This document shows, piece by piece, positions 52,087 to 60,681 of a DNA stretch of 64,000 nucleotides (positions are counted from its first letter, which is position 1; every line of letters begins with the position of its first letter). The stretch comes from Acetobacter lambici (GTDB lineage Bacteria > Pseudomonadota > Alphaproteobacteria > Acetobacterales > Acetobacteraceae). The DNA is taken from NCBI RefSeq assembly GCF_011516885.1, contig NZ_WOTD01000002.1, positions 62,001 through 126,000 of the forward strand, read 5' to 3'. The notes beneath the pieces were generated by a model. The model saw only the letters and a program-made list of their open reading frames with translations. It ran no database searches and had not been told where the DNA came from. Position numbers and translations under genes: made by a program.

Positions 52087-52541
52087 ACACCTCCACCACA
52101 GAGCGTGATGCCCTATACGACAGGCTGATAGTGGAGCGCGCCCGCGCACCGCTTTATGCCGGTCGGTTTGAAGAGGCAGATGCGCGCGGCGATGGCCGCA
52201 ACCCACTCTGTGGGGACAAAACACATCTGGATATTGTGCTGAACGGGCACCATATCCAAGATATCAAGCACCAGACCCGTGGGTGCGCCATATGTACTGC
52301 TGCTGCGGACCTTATGGCTGAGCATATACGGGGTGGGAGCGTTGCACAGGCGCTGGAACTTTCCGGTCGGTTCAGGGCGATGCTGGTAGAGCCACCACCA
52401 TCTGTGGTGGTGGACGACCAGTCTGCCTCTTTGGGCACGCTGGAGGTTTTTGCTCCACTACGGTCCCATAAAGCACGAATACGCTGCGCAGAACTGCCTT
52501 GGATTGCGCTGAAGGAGGCTTTTTCTCATGTCGATGGTTGA
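52083..52541 (+). CDS. sufU: SufU-type sulfur-transfer/scaffold protein
   Basis: 152 residues beginning with GTG 52083 in the sufS stop (GTGA). Motifs NPLCGDK (C43, D45), GCAIC (C68, C71) and RIRCAELPW (C135) are the three SufU/IscU cysteine sites. About 20 extra residues stand between the second and third sites, the mark of SufU rather than IscU; SufU is a zinc-bound acceptor of SufS persulfide. The C71 position is usually Ser in SufU, so this copy has an extra Cys. SufU is best known from Gram-positive bacteria. Confidence 0.93.
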   Translation: MNTSTTERDALYDRLIVERARAPLYAGRFEEADARGDGRNPLCGDKTHLDIVLNGHHIQDIKHQTRGCAICTAAADLMAEHIRGGSVAQALELSGRFRAMLVEPPPSVVVDDQSASLGTLEVFAPLRSHKARIRCAELPWIALKEAFSHVDG

Positions 52542-53028
52542 AGAAGGCGTTCAGGCGCAAACACACGCAGCAATTCCGCCGCAGGGTGATACGCCAGCTG
52601 AGGCTGTTCTGCACGCGGAGCACGATCAGGGCGAAGACCCCACCGCCAAGGTGGAGGGCTGGACCCCCGATGGTGATGACGCCACCCAGAGCAGCACGCC
52701 TGAAGCGGCAGGCAAGGTTGCTGGCCCCGCATCCGAAGATGCGGTCATAGAGGCCATAGCAACCGTGCATGACCCGGAAATTCCGGTCAATATTTACGAA
52801 CTGGGGCTGATCTACGCCATTGACCTGTATGATGACGGGCGTGTGCGGATTGAAATGACCCTGACCGCTCCCAACTGCCCCAGTGCGCAGGAGCTGCCCA
52901 TTCAGGTCAAGGACGCGGTGGAGAAAGTCCCCGGCGTTCAGTCGGCCGAAGTGGAAGTTGTATGGGACCCGCCATGGGACATGTCGCGCATGAGCGACGA
53001 GGCCCGGCTGGCCCTGAATATGTTCTGA
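52528..53028 (+). CDS. sufT: SufT-like Fe-S maturation protein (DUF59/MIP18)
   Basis: 166 residues from ATG 52528, inside the end of sufU (14-nt overlap), with AAGGAGG about 9 nt upstream. The first 65 residues are acidic and low complexity. The DUF59 domain (about 68-164) has VIEAIATVHDPEIPVNIYELGLIYAIDL, then TLTAPNCPSAQELPIQV, whose cysteine is conserved, and ends VVWDPPWDMSRMSDEARLALNMF. SufT proteins help load clusters on selected targets, as MIP18 does in eukaryotes. It lies between sufU and sufA in the same operon. Confidence 0.94.
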   Translation: MSMVEEGVQAQTHAAIPPQGDTPAEAVLHAEHDQGEDPTAKVEGWTPDGDDATQSSTPEAAGKVAGPASEDAVIEAIATVHDPEIPVNIYELGLIYAIDLYDDGRVRIEMTLTAPNCPSAQELPIQVKDAVEKVPGVQSAEVEVVWDPPWDMSRMSDEARLALNMF

Positions 53029-53046
53029 CGGAAAGGATGGAGTGAC

Positions 53047-53415
53047 ATGTCACAAACCGCGACCATTTCATCGACCAAAAGGGAACTGCCCCCGCTCATG
53101 CGGCTGACAGATGCAGCGGCCACACGCCTGCGCCACCTGTACGCTACGGCGCATGCGGGTGAGTTGCTGCGCATTGCCGTTTCCACCAAAGGCTGCTCAG
53201 GCAAAGCTTACGATATGGAATTTGTGGCCCAAAGCGGGGAGGGGGACGAGATCGTTAAAGACCACGGTCTGACCCTTCTGGTAGACCGCAAGGCCACACT
53301 CTTCCTGATCGGCACGGAAATGGATTACCGGGAAACCGATCTGGAAGAGGGGTTTGTGTTCATCAACCCCAATGAGAAAGGGCGTTGCGGCTGCGGCGAG
53401 AGCTTTCACGTTTAA
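53047..53415 (+). CDS. sufA: A-type Fe-S carrier protein
   Basis: 122 residues of the HesB/IscA family. The three cluster-binding cysteines are present: C50 in STKGCSGKAY, and C114 and C116 in GRCGCGESF. LTDAAATRLRHLY and FVFINPNEKG are typical. A-type carriers take clusters from the scaffold and pass them to apoproteins. The N terminus (about 16 residues, MSQTATISSTKRELPP) is longer than in E. coli SufA. It is the last suf gene, 18 nt after sufT; its 3' end lies antisense over the end of the RNA methyltransferase gene by 53 nt. Confidence 0.96.
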   Translation: MSQTATISSTKRELPPLMRLTDAAATRLRHLYATAHAGELLRIAVSTKGCSGKAYDMEFVAQSGEGDEIVKDHGLTLLVDRKATLFLIGTEMDYRETDLEEGFVFINPNEKGRCGCGESFHV

Positions 53416-54664
53416 AGCGGCATACGGCCTCGGTTTCAGGTGACCATAAAAACTGGTCAATGACCGAGACCGTCTCCAGCTTGTAACCAGCCGCTGCCAG
53501 CAGGCTTGTGTCGTTGCTCAGGGCTGCGGGGTTGCAACTGACGTAAATAACATAGTCCGGCTTGCCCAGAGCGATCTGGCGCATTTGCAGCTTTGCTCCC
53601 GCATGGGGCGGGTCCAGCACAACCACCTCTGCCTTGCCAAGGTCCTTGCCCATAACGGGCTGGCGGTTCAGGTCGCGGCAGATGGGGGTAATACGGGATT
53701 TTCCCACGCTCTTCAGCGCGGCCAGAGCGGGCTCATACCCCTCGTAAGCCTGTACCTGGCAGCGTTCGCCCAGTGGCAGGCTGAGTGTGCCACATCCAGC
53801 ATACAGCTCAATCAGGTTGGCCCGTTTGCCAAGGCGTGCGGGCAGGGCGTCCAGCACGGCCTGCTGAATGGCGGATTCGCTTTGGGCTGTTGCCTGTAAA
53901 AACGCGCCGGGTGGGGGGGTAAGCTGGTGCCCTGCAATGGTCTGATAAACGGGGGCACGCTGCACGGCGGTTTCGGACGGTCCGGTCGCTTTCAGGCGCT
54001 GCCAGCTTATGCGTGGAATATCCAGTTCTTCAGCCAGAGCGGTCAGGCGTTGCCGGTCTGTGGCGATCAGGGGGGAATCGGTGCTGAGCAGAATATCCAG
54101 CCCCGAATCCAAAAGGTTAATGTGCAGATCGGCAGCCTTATGCACGGCATTCAGGCTGCGTATTGTGGCCCGCAATGCTGGCAGGCTGGCCACAATAGCC
54201 GGGTGCAGCACTGCGCAGCTCGTCATGTCCGTTACGTCATGGCTGCCCTTGGCATGCAGGCCGATAACAATGCCCTGCTCCGTCCGGCGTACAGCCAGAT
54301 CAGCCCGGCGGCGGCTGTTTGGTGGAACCTGAAAGCTGGTGATATCGGCTGGCACGTCAAACCCGGCTTTTTCCAGCGCATGGCTTACAAGACCGGTTTT
54401 CCATGCCAGCAGGGCAGGCATATCCATATACTGCAACGTACAGCCGCCGCAGCGGTCAAATAACGGGCATGGCGGAGTTGTTCTGTGGGGTGATGGGGCC
54501 AGAATATCAACTAGCTGGCCACGCCCATTGGGTTGCAGGCGGATGTTAACCTGTTCACCGGGGAGTGTGTCTGCAACAAAGACGGTGTGCCCGTCAGGCA
54601 GGCGCGCCGCACCATCTCCCTGAGTTGCAAGATGGGAGATGGTGACTTCCAGTATGTCAGACAC
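53363..54664 (-). CDS. 23S rRNA m5U methyltransferase family protein (RlmD/TrmA type)
   Basis: 433 residues, start GTG 54664 with AAGGA upstream. A TRAM-like N-terminal part (GDGAARLPDGHTVFVADTLPGE) is followed by Fe-S cysteines C66, C72, C75 (CPLFDRCGGC) and C150. The methyltransferase domain has a SAM site ELYAGCGTLSLPLG, DPPHAG (351-356) and the catalytic C377 in YVSCNPA. It methylates a specific U in rRNA or tRNA; which one cannot be told. It follows the GEAD helicase by 14 nt on the minus strand, so the two may form a transcription unit for RNA metabolism. Its 3' end overlaps sufA on the other strand. Confidence 0.93.
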   Translation of the reverse strand: MSDILEVTISHLATQGDGAARLPDGHTVFVADTLPGEQVNIRLQPNGRGQLVDILAPSPHRTTPPCPLFDRCGGCTLQYMDMPALLAWKTGLVSHALEKAGFDVPADITSFQVPPNSRRRADLAVRRTEQGIVIGLHAKGSHDVTDMTSCAVLHPAIVASLPALRATIRSLNAVHKAADLHINLLDSGLDILLSTDSPLIATDRQRLTALAEELDIPRISWQRLKATGPSETAVQRAPVYQTIAGHQLTPPPGAFLQATAQSESAIQQAVLDALPARLGKRANLIELYAGCGTLSLPLGERCQVQAYEGYEPALAALKSVGKSRITPICRDLNRQPVMGKDLGKAEVVVLDPPHAGAKLQMRQIALGKPDYVIYVSCNPAALSNDTSLLAAAGYKLETVSVIDQFLWSPETEAVCRFKRESSRRSRNALSHWG

Positions 54665-54678
54665 AAATTTTCCTTAGG

Positions 54679-56736
54679 TCAGGATGCTACGTCGGAGACG
54701 TGGGCTGCGTCCTGCGCTGTTTCTGTATTTTCAAGCGTTCCCGGTGTAGCCGGGCGCGAGGAATTCCGGCGAGGCAGGAGCATGAAGGCGGGCGTCTGAT
54801 CGCCAAAGCCTGAAAATTCGCCAGCGGGTGCGGGCGGAATTTCGTCACGCTGGTTGCGCCCACCTTTATGGGGCTGGGCCTTAGGTGCGGGCTGGGTAGC
54901 CGGAACAGGACGCTGGGCTTCGCGCTCGCGGGCTGGTTCACGCTCACGCGTGGCCTCGCGTTCCCGCGCGGGTTCGCGTGTGCGCGCAGGCTCACGTTCA
55001 CGCTGGGGAGCGGGCTTATCCTTACGGTTCTGTCCGCCTCGGGCCTGACTGCCACCGCGTGGGCGTTTTTCTTCAGACCATTCCAGTTGCTGCACACCCT
55101 CCACGGACAAGCGCGGAATGGGGTTGCCCGTCAGTTGCTCAATAGCTTCGGCCAGTGTTTTGTCATACGAGGTGGCTATGCTGAAGGCATGGCCCTCACG
55201 CCCGGCACGGCCCGTACGACCGATGCGATGGACGTAGTCCTCCGCATGGAACGGCAGGTCGAAGTTGAACACATGCGACAGACCGCCAATATCAATGCCT
55301 CGGGCTGCCACATCCGAGCAGACCAGCACCTTGAGTTCGCCATTCTTGAATTTTTCCAAAGTGGAAAAACGAACGGACTGCGGCAGGTCTCCGTGCAGTG
55401 CACCAACGGAAAAACCATGCTTGGTCAGGGACTTGTTCAGAACATCCACGTCGCGCTTGCGATTGCAAAAGACAATGGCATTCTGGAGTTCGGGGTCTCT
55501 GAGTAGCAGGCGCAGTGTTTCGCGCTTGCTGAACTCATCCACAATAACCAGCCCGGTTGTAATGGTCGAAGCGACCGAAGACTGACGCGTAACCGTGATT
55601 TCCTTGGGGGAATGCAGGAACGCATCGGCCAGTTTGCGAATGGGCGGAGCCATGGTGGCCGAGAAGAACAGCGTCTGCCGGGAAGGGGGGAGCAGGCTGA
55701 CAATTTTTTCAATGTCAGGAATGAACCCCATGTCCAGCATCCGGTCGGCTTCACCAATGACCAGAATTTTGGTGTGGTTCAGCAGCAGGCCACCGCGTTC
55801 GAACAGGTCCAGCAGGCGGCCCGGCGTTGCAATCAGAACATCCACGCCACGGTTCAGCACTTCCTTCTGGTCGGCCATGCTCTCGCCACCAATCAGCAGG
55901 GCGTGGTTGAGCTTGAGGTGTTTGCCATATTGCACAAAGTTTTCAGCGACCTGCAGAGCCAGTTCACGCGTGGGCTCCAGAATGAGCGAGCGTGGCATAC
56001 GGGCCCGTGCGCGGGAGTCGCTCAGAATTTCGAGCATGGGCAGGGTAAAGGATGCAGTTTTACCTGTACCCGTCTGGGCAACGCCCAGCACATCGCGCGC
56101 CATGAGCACGGCTGGAATGGCCTGCGCCTGAATGGGGGTGGGGTGCTTGTACCCCATTTCCTCAATGGCCTGCAGAATGGGTTTGGAGAGCTCGAGGTCC
56201 GCAAAAGTTATGGTGGGCTCTTCTTCCACACTATCCACTGCGGGGGGGCTGGCAGGCTCAGCCGGGGGGGGGGCGACTGGCGCAGGCGCTGCCGTAATGT
56301 CCAGTTCCACGGCAACAGGGGCTTCAGCCTGTGTTGCCGGTGTGGCCTTGGTTGCCGCATCTGCTTTTGTGCGCCGCCTTGCCGGGGCGCGTGCTTTTTT
56401 GGGCGCTGCTTTGGGTGCGGCCTCTTCGGCTACGGTGTCGTCCGTAGTCGCTTCCGCTACAGGCTCGGCAGCCGATTCGGCTTTGGGAGCGCTACGGCGG
56501 CGCGGGGCGCGCTTTTTGGGAGCAGGCGTGTCCTCGGCGGGGGCATCGGCACTGGCTGAGGGTGCGGTATTTTCCACCTCGGCGTCCTGTGCATCCAATG
56601 CGGTTGAACTGGCGGAAACCGCCACCTTTTTCCGGCTGCGAGTTGTCGTCTTGCGGGGGCGGGCGGTTGTTTTGGCTGTCAATATGCTCTCGGAACTAGG
56701 TCTGTCGTTGCTCAGCTTACTGGTGGCTTTGTTCAT
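54679..56736 (-). CDS. DEAD-box RNA helicase with motif II reading GEAD
   Basis: From ATG 56736 the protein is 685 residues; an earlier GTG at 56784 adds 16. Residues 20-170 are Ala/Pro/Lys-rich and disordered-looking. The helicase core (176 to about 545) has the Q motif (TPIQAQAIP), motif I AQTGTGKT (220-227), Ia PTRELALQ, Ib TPGRLLD, III SAT, V ARGIDI and VI HRIGRTGRAG. Motif II is ILVIGEADRMLD: the first Asp of DEAD is Gly328 (codon GGT, 55753-55755). The C-terminal tail is rich in Arg-Glu repeats (REREPAR, REREATR). Such enzymes unwind RNA during ribosome assembly or decay; loss of the Asp should disturb Mg-ATP handling. Confidence 0.92.
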   Translation of the reverse strand: MNKATSKLSNDRPSSESILTAKTTARPRKTTTRSRKKVAVSASSTALDAQDAEVENTAPSASADAPAEDTPAPKKRAPRRRSAPKAESAAEPVAEATTDDTVAEEAAPKAAPKKARAPARRRTKADAATKATPATQAEAPVAVELDITAAPAPVAPPPAEPASPPAVDSVEEEPTITFADLELSKPILQAIEEMGYKHPTPIQAQAIPAVLMARDVLGVAQTGTGKTASFTLPMLEILSDSRARARMPRSLILEPTRELALQVAENFVQYGKHLKLNHALLIGGESMADQKEVLNRGVDVLIATPGRLLDLFERGGLLLNHTKILVIGEADRMLDMGFIPDIEKIVSLLPPSRQTLFFSATMAPPIRKLADAFLHSPKEITVTRQSSVASTITTGLVIVDEFSKRETLRLLLRDPELQNAIVFCNRKRDVDVLNKSLTKHGFSVGALHGDLPQSVRFSTLEKFKNGELKVLVCSDVAARGIDIGGLSHVFNFDLPFHAEDYVHRIGRTGRAGREGHAFSIATSYDKTLAEAIEQLTGNPIPRLSVEGVQQLEWSEEKRPRGGSQARGGQNRKDKPAPQREREPARTREPAREREATREREPAREREAQRPVPATQPAPKAQPHKGGRNQRDEIPPAPAGEFSGFGDQTPAFMLLPRRNSSRPATPGTLENTETAQDAAHVSDVAS

Positions 56737-56852
56737 GTCCGGCAAAGACCGTTTGCCAGTTGTTCCATGGAATTTCAAAGCCACTCAGGCGCTAGTCCCG
56801 ATAAAGGTCTTTCTGCTTAAAATCAAGTTTTTGGCAGGAATACTTGCTTTCT

Positions 56853-57308
56853 TCACATAAAAGGATGGCCAAGGCAGGCCGAGAGGACCGCAAGGATTCC
56901 CAGTGCCACAATGACCAGCACCTGTTTACGCACCGAGTCGAAGCCTGATGCCTGTGGGCGGATGGCCCGGCGGAGCTTCTGATAGGTGCCCATGTACATC
57001 CGCACGAACAGCACGGCCATGATCAGGCCCAGCAACTGCATGGCGTTGGTTGTCCATGGTGCGTTGGCAAACCCGCCTTCGTGCAGAACAAGCAGCCAGC
57101 CCGTAATCAGCGCTGTGGGAATGGCGTGGGTCAGCCCCTTGAAAAAACGGGCCATGGTTTGCAGGTGCACGGAGTTGCGCTGAGTCTGGTCCAGAAGGTT
57201 CAGGCTTGGGCGCAGCACAACGGCCGCATAAGCGCCACCACCAACCCACATGATGATGCTGATGAGATGGAGGGCAAGAACGAGGCTCCAGAGAATGGAA
57301 TGTGGCAT
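56853..57308 (-). CDS. CopD-like integral membrane protein
   Basis: 151 residues from ATG 57308 (GGAG 6 nt upstream). Four hydrophobic helices: SILWSLVLALHLISIIMWVGGGAY, THAIPTALITGWLLVL, MQLLGLIMAVLFVRMYM and KQVLVIVALGILAVLSACLG. The first helix HLISIIMWVGG resembles the CopD and HemJ type, and conserved His residues could bind copper or haem. No CopC partner is near. It lies between the helicase gene and the divergent Nnr gene. Family call moderate; function unknown. Confidence 0.75.
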   Translation of the reverse strand: MPHSILWSLVLALHLISIIMWVGGGAYAAVVLRPSLNLLDQTQRNSVHLQTMARFFKGLTHAIPTALITGWLLVLHEGGFANAPWTTNAMQLLGLIMAVLFVRMYMGTYQKLRRAIRPQASGFDSVRKQVLVIVALGILAVLSACLGHPFM

Positions 57309-57471
57309 GGTGTCTCCGCTTGGCACGGTTGGGGGCAGGGATGGGCACTGAGTCTGTGTTGCAAAGCGTCATGCCCGGTGCGTATCTGCCTGCCTGATTG
57401 CCAAGGGGACGAGGCAGGTGCAAGGGGCTATTGTGCCTGACGTCATTCACACTCTCAGCGCGGAGCCCTGC

Positions 57472-58959
57472 ATGCAACCCGGTCATCCATCATTCCTCAG
57501 TCTTTATACACCCACGCAAATGGGCGAGGTGGATAGGCTGAGTGCGGCCCATGTGCCTGTTGCTGTTCTTATGGAAAATGCTGGTCGGGCCGTTGCGCGG
57601 GCGATCTGCCGCTATGAACAGCCTGTGCGAGTGCTTGTATTGTGCGGTCCGGGTAATAACGGGGGAGACGGGTACGTAACAGCCCGGCATCTGACTGCCA
57701 TGGGGTGGCCGGTTGCGGTGGCCGAACTGGTGCCCCCCAAGGTGGATACGGATGCAGGGCGTGCCAGTGCTGCCTATACGGGGCCGCGTGTTCCGTTTGC
57801 TCCGGCAGAGGCCGCGCGGGCCGACCTGGTGGTCGATGCCGTATTTGGCGCGGGGCTAAGTCGTGATGTGGGGGGGCTGGTAGCGGAAACGTTAAGTGCC
57901 GCCCGCCGGATTGTGGCGGTGGACATACCATCGGGGCTGGATGGCGCAACCGGGCAGGTGCGTGGTTACGCGCCGCAGGCTGCCATGACCGTCACATTCT
58001 GTCGGTTCAAGCCTGGGCATCTGCTATACCCGGCCCTTGGTCTGCTGGGGCGTCTGGTGTTGGCGGATATTGGTGTGCCCGACTCTGTGCTGGCTGCCGT
58101 GCCCGCTACCACCTGGCATAACGAGCCGGGATTATGGGCGCTGCCCGTTCTGGGCAATCAGAGCAATAAATATACGCGTGGTGTGGTCAGTATCTGCGCG
58201 GGGCAGTCCATGCCTGGCGCTACCCGGTTATGCGCGTCTGGCGCGCGTGCCGTGGGGGCGGGGCTTGTGCGTGTGGCTGCCGGAGCCGCAGCGCCTGCTT
58301 ACAGGTTGGGGCAGCCCGGCCTTATTGTGGATGATGCCCCGCTGGCAAAGCTGCTGGAGGACCAGCGCAGGCATGTGTGGGTCTGTGGGCCGGGGCTGAG
58401 TGAGGCGGAGGTGGGGGATGTCCTGCCCAAGCTGCTGGACTCGGGGCGGACCGTGCTGGCCGATGCTGGAGCACTGACTGCCTGTACCGGTCAGCCGGAC
58501 AGATTGCGCGGGGTTTCGGTCATTACGCCCCATACAGGCGAGTTCGCGCGTGTGTTCGGGGCTGTGGGTGCCAACCCGCCTGAACATGTGCGGCAGGCGG
58601 CCCGGCAGATTAATGCCGTGGTTGTGCTCAAGGGCGCATCTACCATGATTGCAGCGCCTGACGGGCGGTTGGCGATCAATACGCATGCCACGGCAGCGTT
58701 GGGTACTGCCGGGTCGGGGGATACGCTTTCGGGCGTGATTGCAGCCCTGCTGGCGGCCGGTATGCCTGCGTGGCAGGCCGCCTGCGCGGGTGTCTGGTTG
58801 CATGGGGAGGCCGGGTTGCAGGCCGGTCCGTGGCCTGTGGCGGAGGATCTGGATCGCTATCTGGGACTGGCCCGCCAGAAGGCCGAACAGGCGCAGGGTG
58901 CGCAGGGTGTTGCGCAAAATCCGTTTCGGTGTCTTGCCGTGCCCCGCACTTTGAGCTAA
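57472..58959 (+). CDS. nnr: Bifunctional NAD(P)HX repair enzyme (epimerase/dehydratase)
   Basis: 495 residues from ATG 57472, GGAG 7 nt upstream. The N-terminal YjeF_N domain (about 1-210) has LMENAGRAVAR and the nucleotide-binding GPGNNGGDGYVTARHL (59-74), plus DAVFGAGLSRDVGG and DIPSGLDGATG. The C-terminal ADP-dependent dehydratase (about 225-480) has GNQSNKYTRGVV, VITPHTGEFARVFG, VVLKGASTMIA and GTAGSGDTLSGVIAALLA with the catalytic Asp. It repairs hydrated NADH and NADPH, products of side reactions. A tRNA-Leu gene follows after 37 nt. Confidence 0.95.
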   Translation: MQPGHPSFLSLYTPTQMGEVDRLSAAHVPVAVLMENAGRAVARAICRYEQPVRVLVLCGPGNNGGDGYVTARHLTAMGWPVAVAELVPPKVDTDAGRASAAYTGPRVPFAPAEAARADLVVDAVFGAGLSRDVGGLVAETLSAARRIVAVDIPSGLDGATGQVRGYAPQAAMTVTFCRFKPGHLLYPALGLLGRLVLADIGVPDSVLAAVPATTWHNEPGLWALPVLGNQSNKYTRGVVSICAGQSMPGATRLCASGARAVGAGLVRVAAGAAAPAYRLGQPGLIVDDAPLAKLLEDQRRHVWVCGPGLSEAEVGDVLPKLLDSGRTVLADAGALTACTGQPDRLRGVSVITPHTGEFARVFGAVGANPPEHVRQAARQINAVVVLKGASTMIAAPDGRLAINTHATAALGTAGSGDTLSGVIAALLAAGMPAWQAACAGVWLHGEAGLQAGPWPVAEDLDRYLGLARQKAEQAQGAQGVAQNPFRCLAVPRTLS

Positions 58960-58996
58960 GTCCACGCATCTTGCCGACGGCGAGTATTGAGTGTGC

Positions 58997-59081
<85 letters not shown>

Positions 59082-59176
59082 ATAAATTTTCATGCTCCCG
59101 TCCGCAGTCCGCCGCCGCCTTTTGGCGTTATTGCAGCGGGTGACTGATTTTTTGTACCGAGAGGAAGGCCTGGCCG

Positions 59177-60511
59177 ATGCAGGTTACCGAGACCCTTTCT
59201 GAAGGGCTGAAGCGTGGTTTCACAGTTACAGTTCCGGCCGCGGAACTTGAGGCTAAGCGTGATGCGCGCCTTAAGGAAGTTGCTGGCAATCTGAACCTGC
59301 CGGGCTTCCGTCCGGGCAAGGTGCCTGTCTCTCTGGCGCGCCAGCGTTATGGCGATGCCATCTGGGGCGAAGTGATTGAACAGGCCGTCACCGACGCCAT
59401 TCGCACCGTGTTTGAAGAACGCGGCCTGCGCCCCGCCGGTCAGCCCAAAGTTGACCTGGTTTCCGGTCAGGAAGACAAGGGCGCGGATCTGGAATTCAAG
59501 GTGGAAAGCGAAATTCTGCCTGAAATCACAGTGCCTGACCTTTCCGATCTGGCCCTGACCCGTCTGAAAACTCCTGTTGCTGACGAAGCCATCAACAAGG
59601 TTCTCGAAGACATCGCCAAGCGTGGCCGCACTTTTGAAGTGATCGAGGAAGTGCGCCCCGCAGCCAAGGGTGATGTTGTCGCTATTGACTTTGTTGGTAA
59701 GCAGGACGGCGTTGCCTTTGATGGCGGCACGGCTGAAGACGTCAATGTCGAGATCGGTGGCGAAGGCTTTATTCCAGGCTTTGCCGAGCAGATCGAAGGC
59801 ATGAAGCCGGGCGAGGAAAAAGTCATTACCGTGACTTTCCCCGAAGATTACGGCGCGGAAGAGCTGGCAGGCAAGGAAGCAACCTTCGACATCAAGGTAA
59901 AGCAGCTTAAAAAAGCTGTTGATGCTCCGGTGGACGAAGATCTGGCCAAAAACATGGGCTTTGAAAGCCTTGAGCAGCTCAAGGATCTGGTGCGTAAGCA
60001 GATCGAGGGCGAATACGACCAGATGTCCCGCCTGCGCATCAAGCGCGACCTGCTGGATATTCTTTCCAACAAGGCCGACTTCCCCGCCCCCGAAGGGATG
60101 GTGGAAGCCGAGTTCCAGCAGATCTGGAATCGTGTGGAAGCCGACCGCAAAGCTGGTCAGCTTGACGATGAAGACAAGGACAAGGACGAAGATACCCTGC
60201 GCGCCGACTACCGCAAAATTGCGGAACGTCGCGTAAGGCTTGGTCTGCTGCTGGCCGAAATCGGCCGCAAGAACGGTATTTCCGTCAGCCCTGAAGAACT
60301 GGGTCGTGCGGTGCGGGCTGAGGCCATGCGCTATTCCGGTCAGGAAAAAGAGGTCTTCGAATTCTTCCAGAAGAATCCGCAGGCAGCAGAATCTCTGCGC
60401 GGACCGATTTTTGAAAACAAGGTCGTCGATTACCTGATTGAGCTTGCCAAGGTCACGGACAAGGACGTGACTCTGAAGGAGCTATCAGATATTCCCCCAG
60501 CTAATATCTGA
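59177..60511 (+). CDS. tig: Trigger factor
   Basis: 444 residues, ribosome-bound chaperone and prolyl isomerase. The ribosome-binding motif GFRPGKVP lies at about 43-50 in NLNLPGFRPGKVPVSLARQRYG. The FKBP-like domain (about 160-245) has KGDVVAIDFVGKQDGVAFDGG and IPGFAEQIEGMKPGEEKVITVTFP. The C-terminal helical cradle closes with ELAKVTDKDVTLKELSDIPPANI. Preceded by a strong AGAGGAAGG and followed by an intrinsic terminator. With clpP, clpX and lon it forms the common tig-clpP-clpX-lon block. Confidence 0.98.
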   Translation: MQVTETLSEGLKRGFTVTVPAAELEAKRDARLKEVAGNLNLPGFRPGKVPVSLARQRYGDAIWGEVIEQAVTDAIRTVFEERGLRPAGQPKVDLVSGQEDKGADLEFKVESEILPEITVPDLSDLALTRLKTPVADEAINKVLEDIAKRGRTFEVIEEVRPAAKGDVVAIDFVGKQDGVAFDGGTAEDVNVEIGGEGFIPGFAEQIEGMKPGEEKVITVTFPEDYGAEELAGKEATFDIKVKQLKKAVDAPVDEDLAKNMGFESLEQLKDLVRKQIEGEYDQMSRLRIKRDLLDILSNKADFPAPEGMVEAEFQQIWNRVEADRKAGQLDDEDKDKDEDTLRADYRKIAERRVRLGLLLAEIGRKNGISVSPEELGRAVRAEAMRYSGQEKEVFEFFQKNPQAAESLRGPIFENKVVDYLIELAKVTDKDVTLKELSDIPPANI

Positions 60512-60522
60512 TAAAACGGCTC

Positions 60523-60558
60523 TGTCCCGCCAGTGTGAACTGGCGGGACATTCTTTTT
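60523..60558 (+). terminator. Intrinsic terminator of tig
   Basis: TGTCCCGCCAGT and ACTGGCGGGACA form a perfect 12-bp stem with a GTGA tetraloop, followed by TTCTTTTT. It separates tig from clpP. Confidence 0.95.
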
Positions 60559-60681
60559 GGGGCTGTTTTTCGTTTCTGGGGTGGCATATTGCCACTTTAT
60601 CTCTATCTTGAATCGGTGTGCCTGACCCTGGTTCTGTCCACGGCAGAGGCAGGGAGGGGCGTTTAAGTTTTTTGTACGGGA

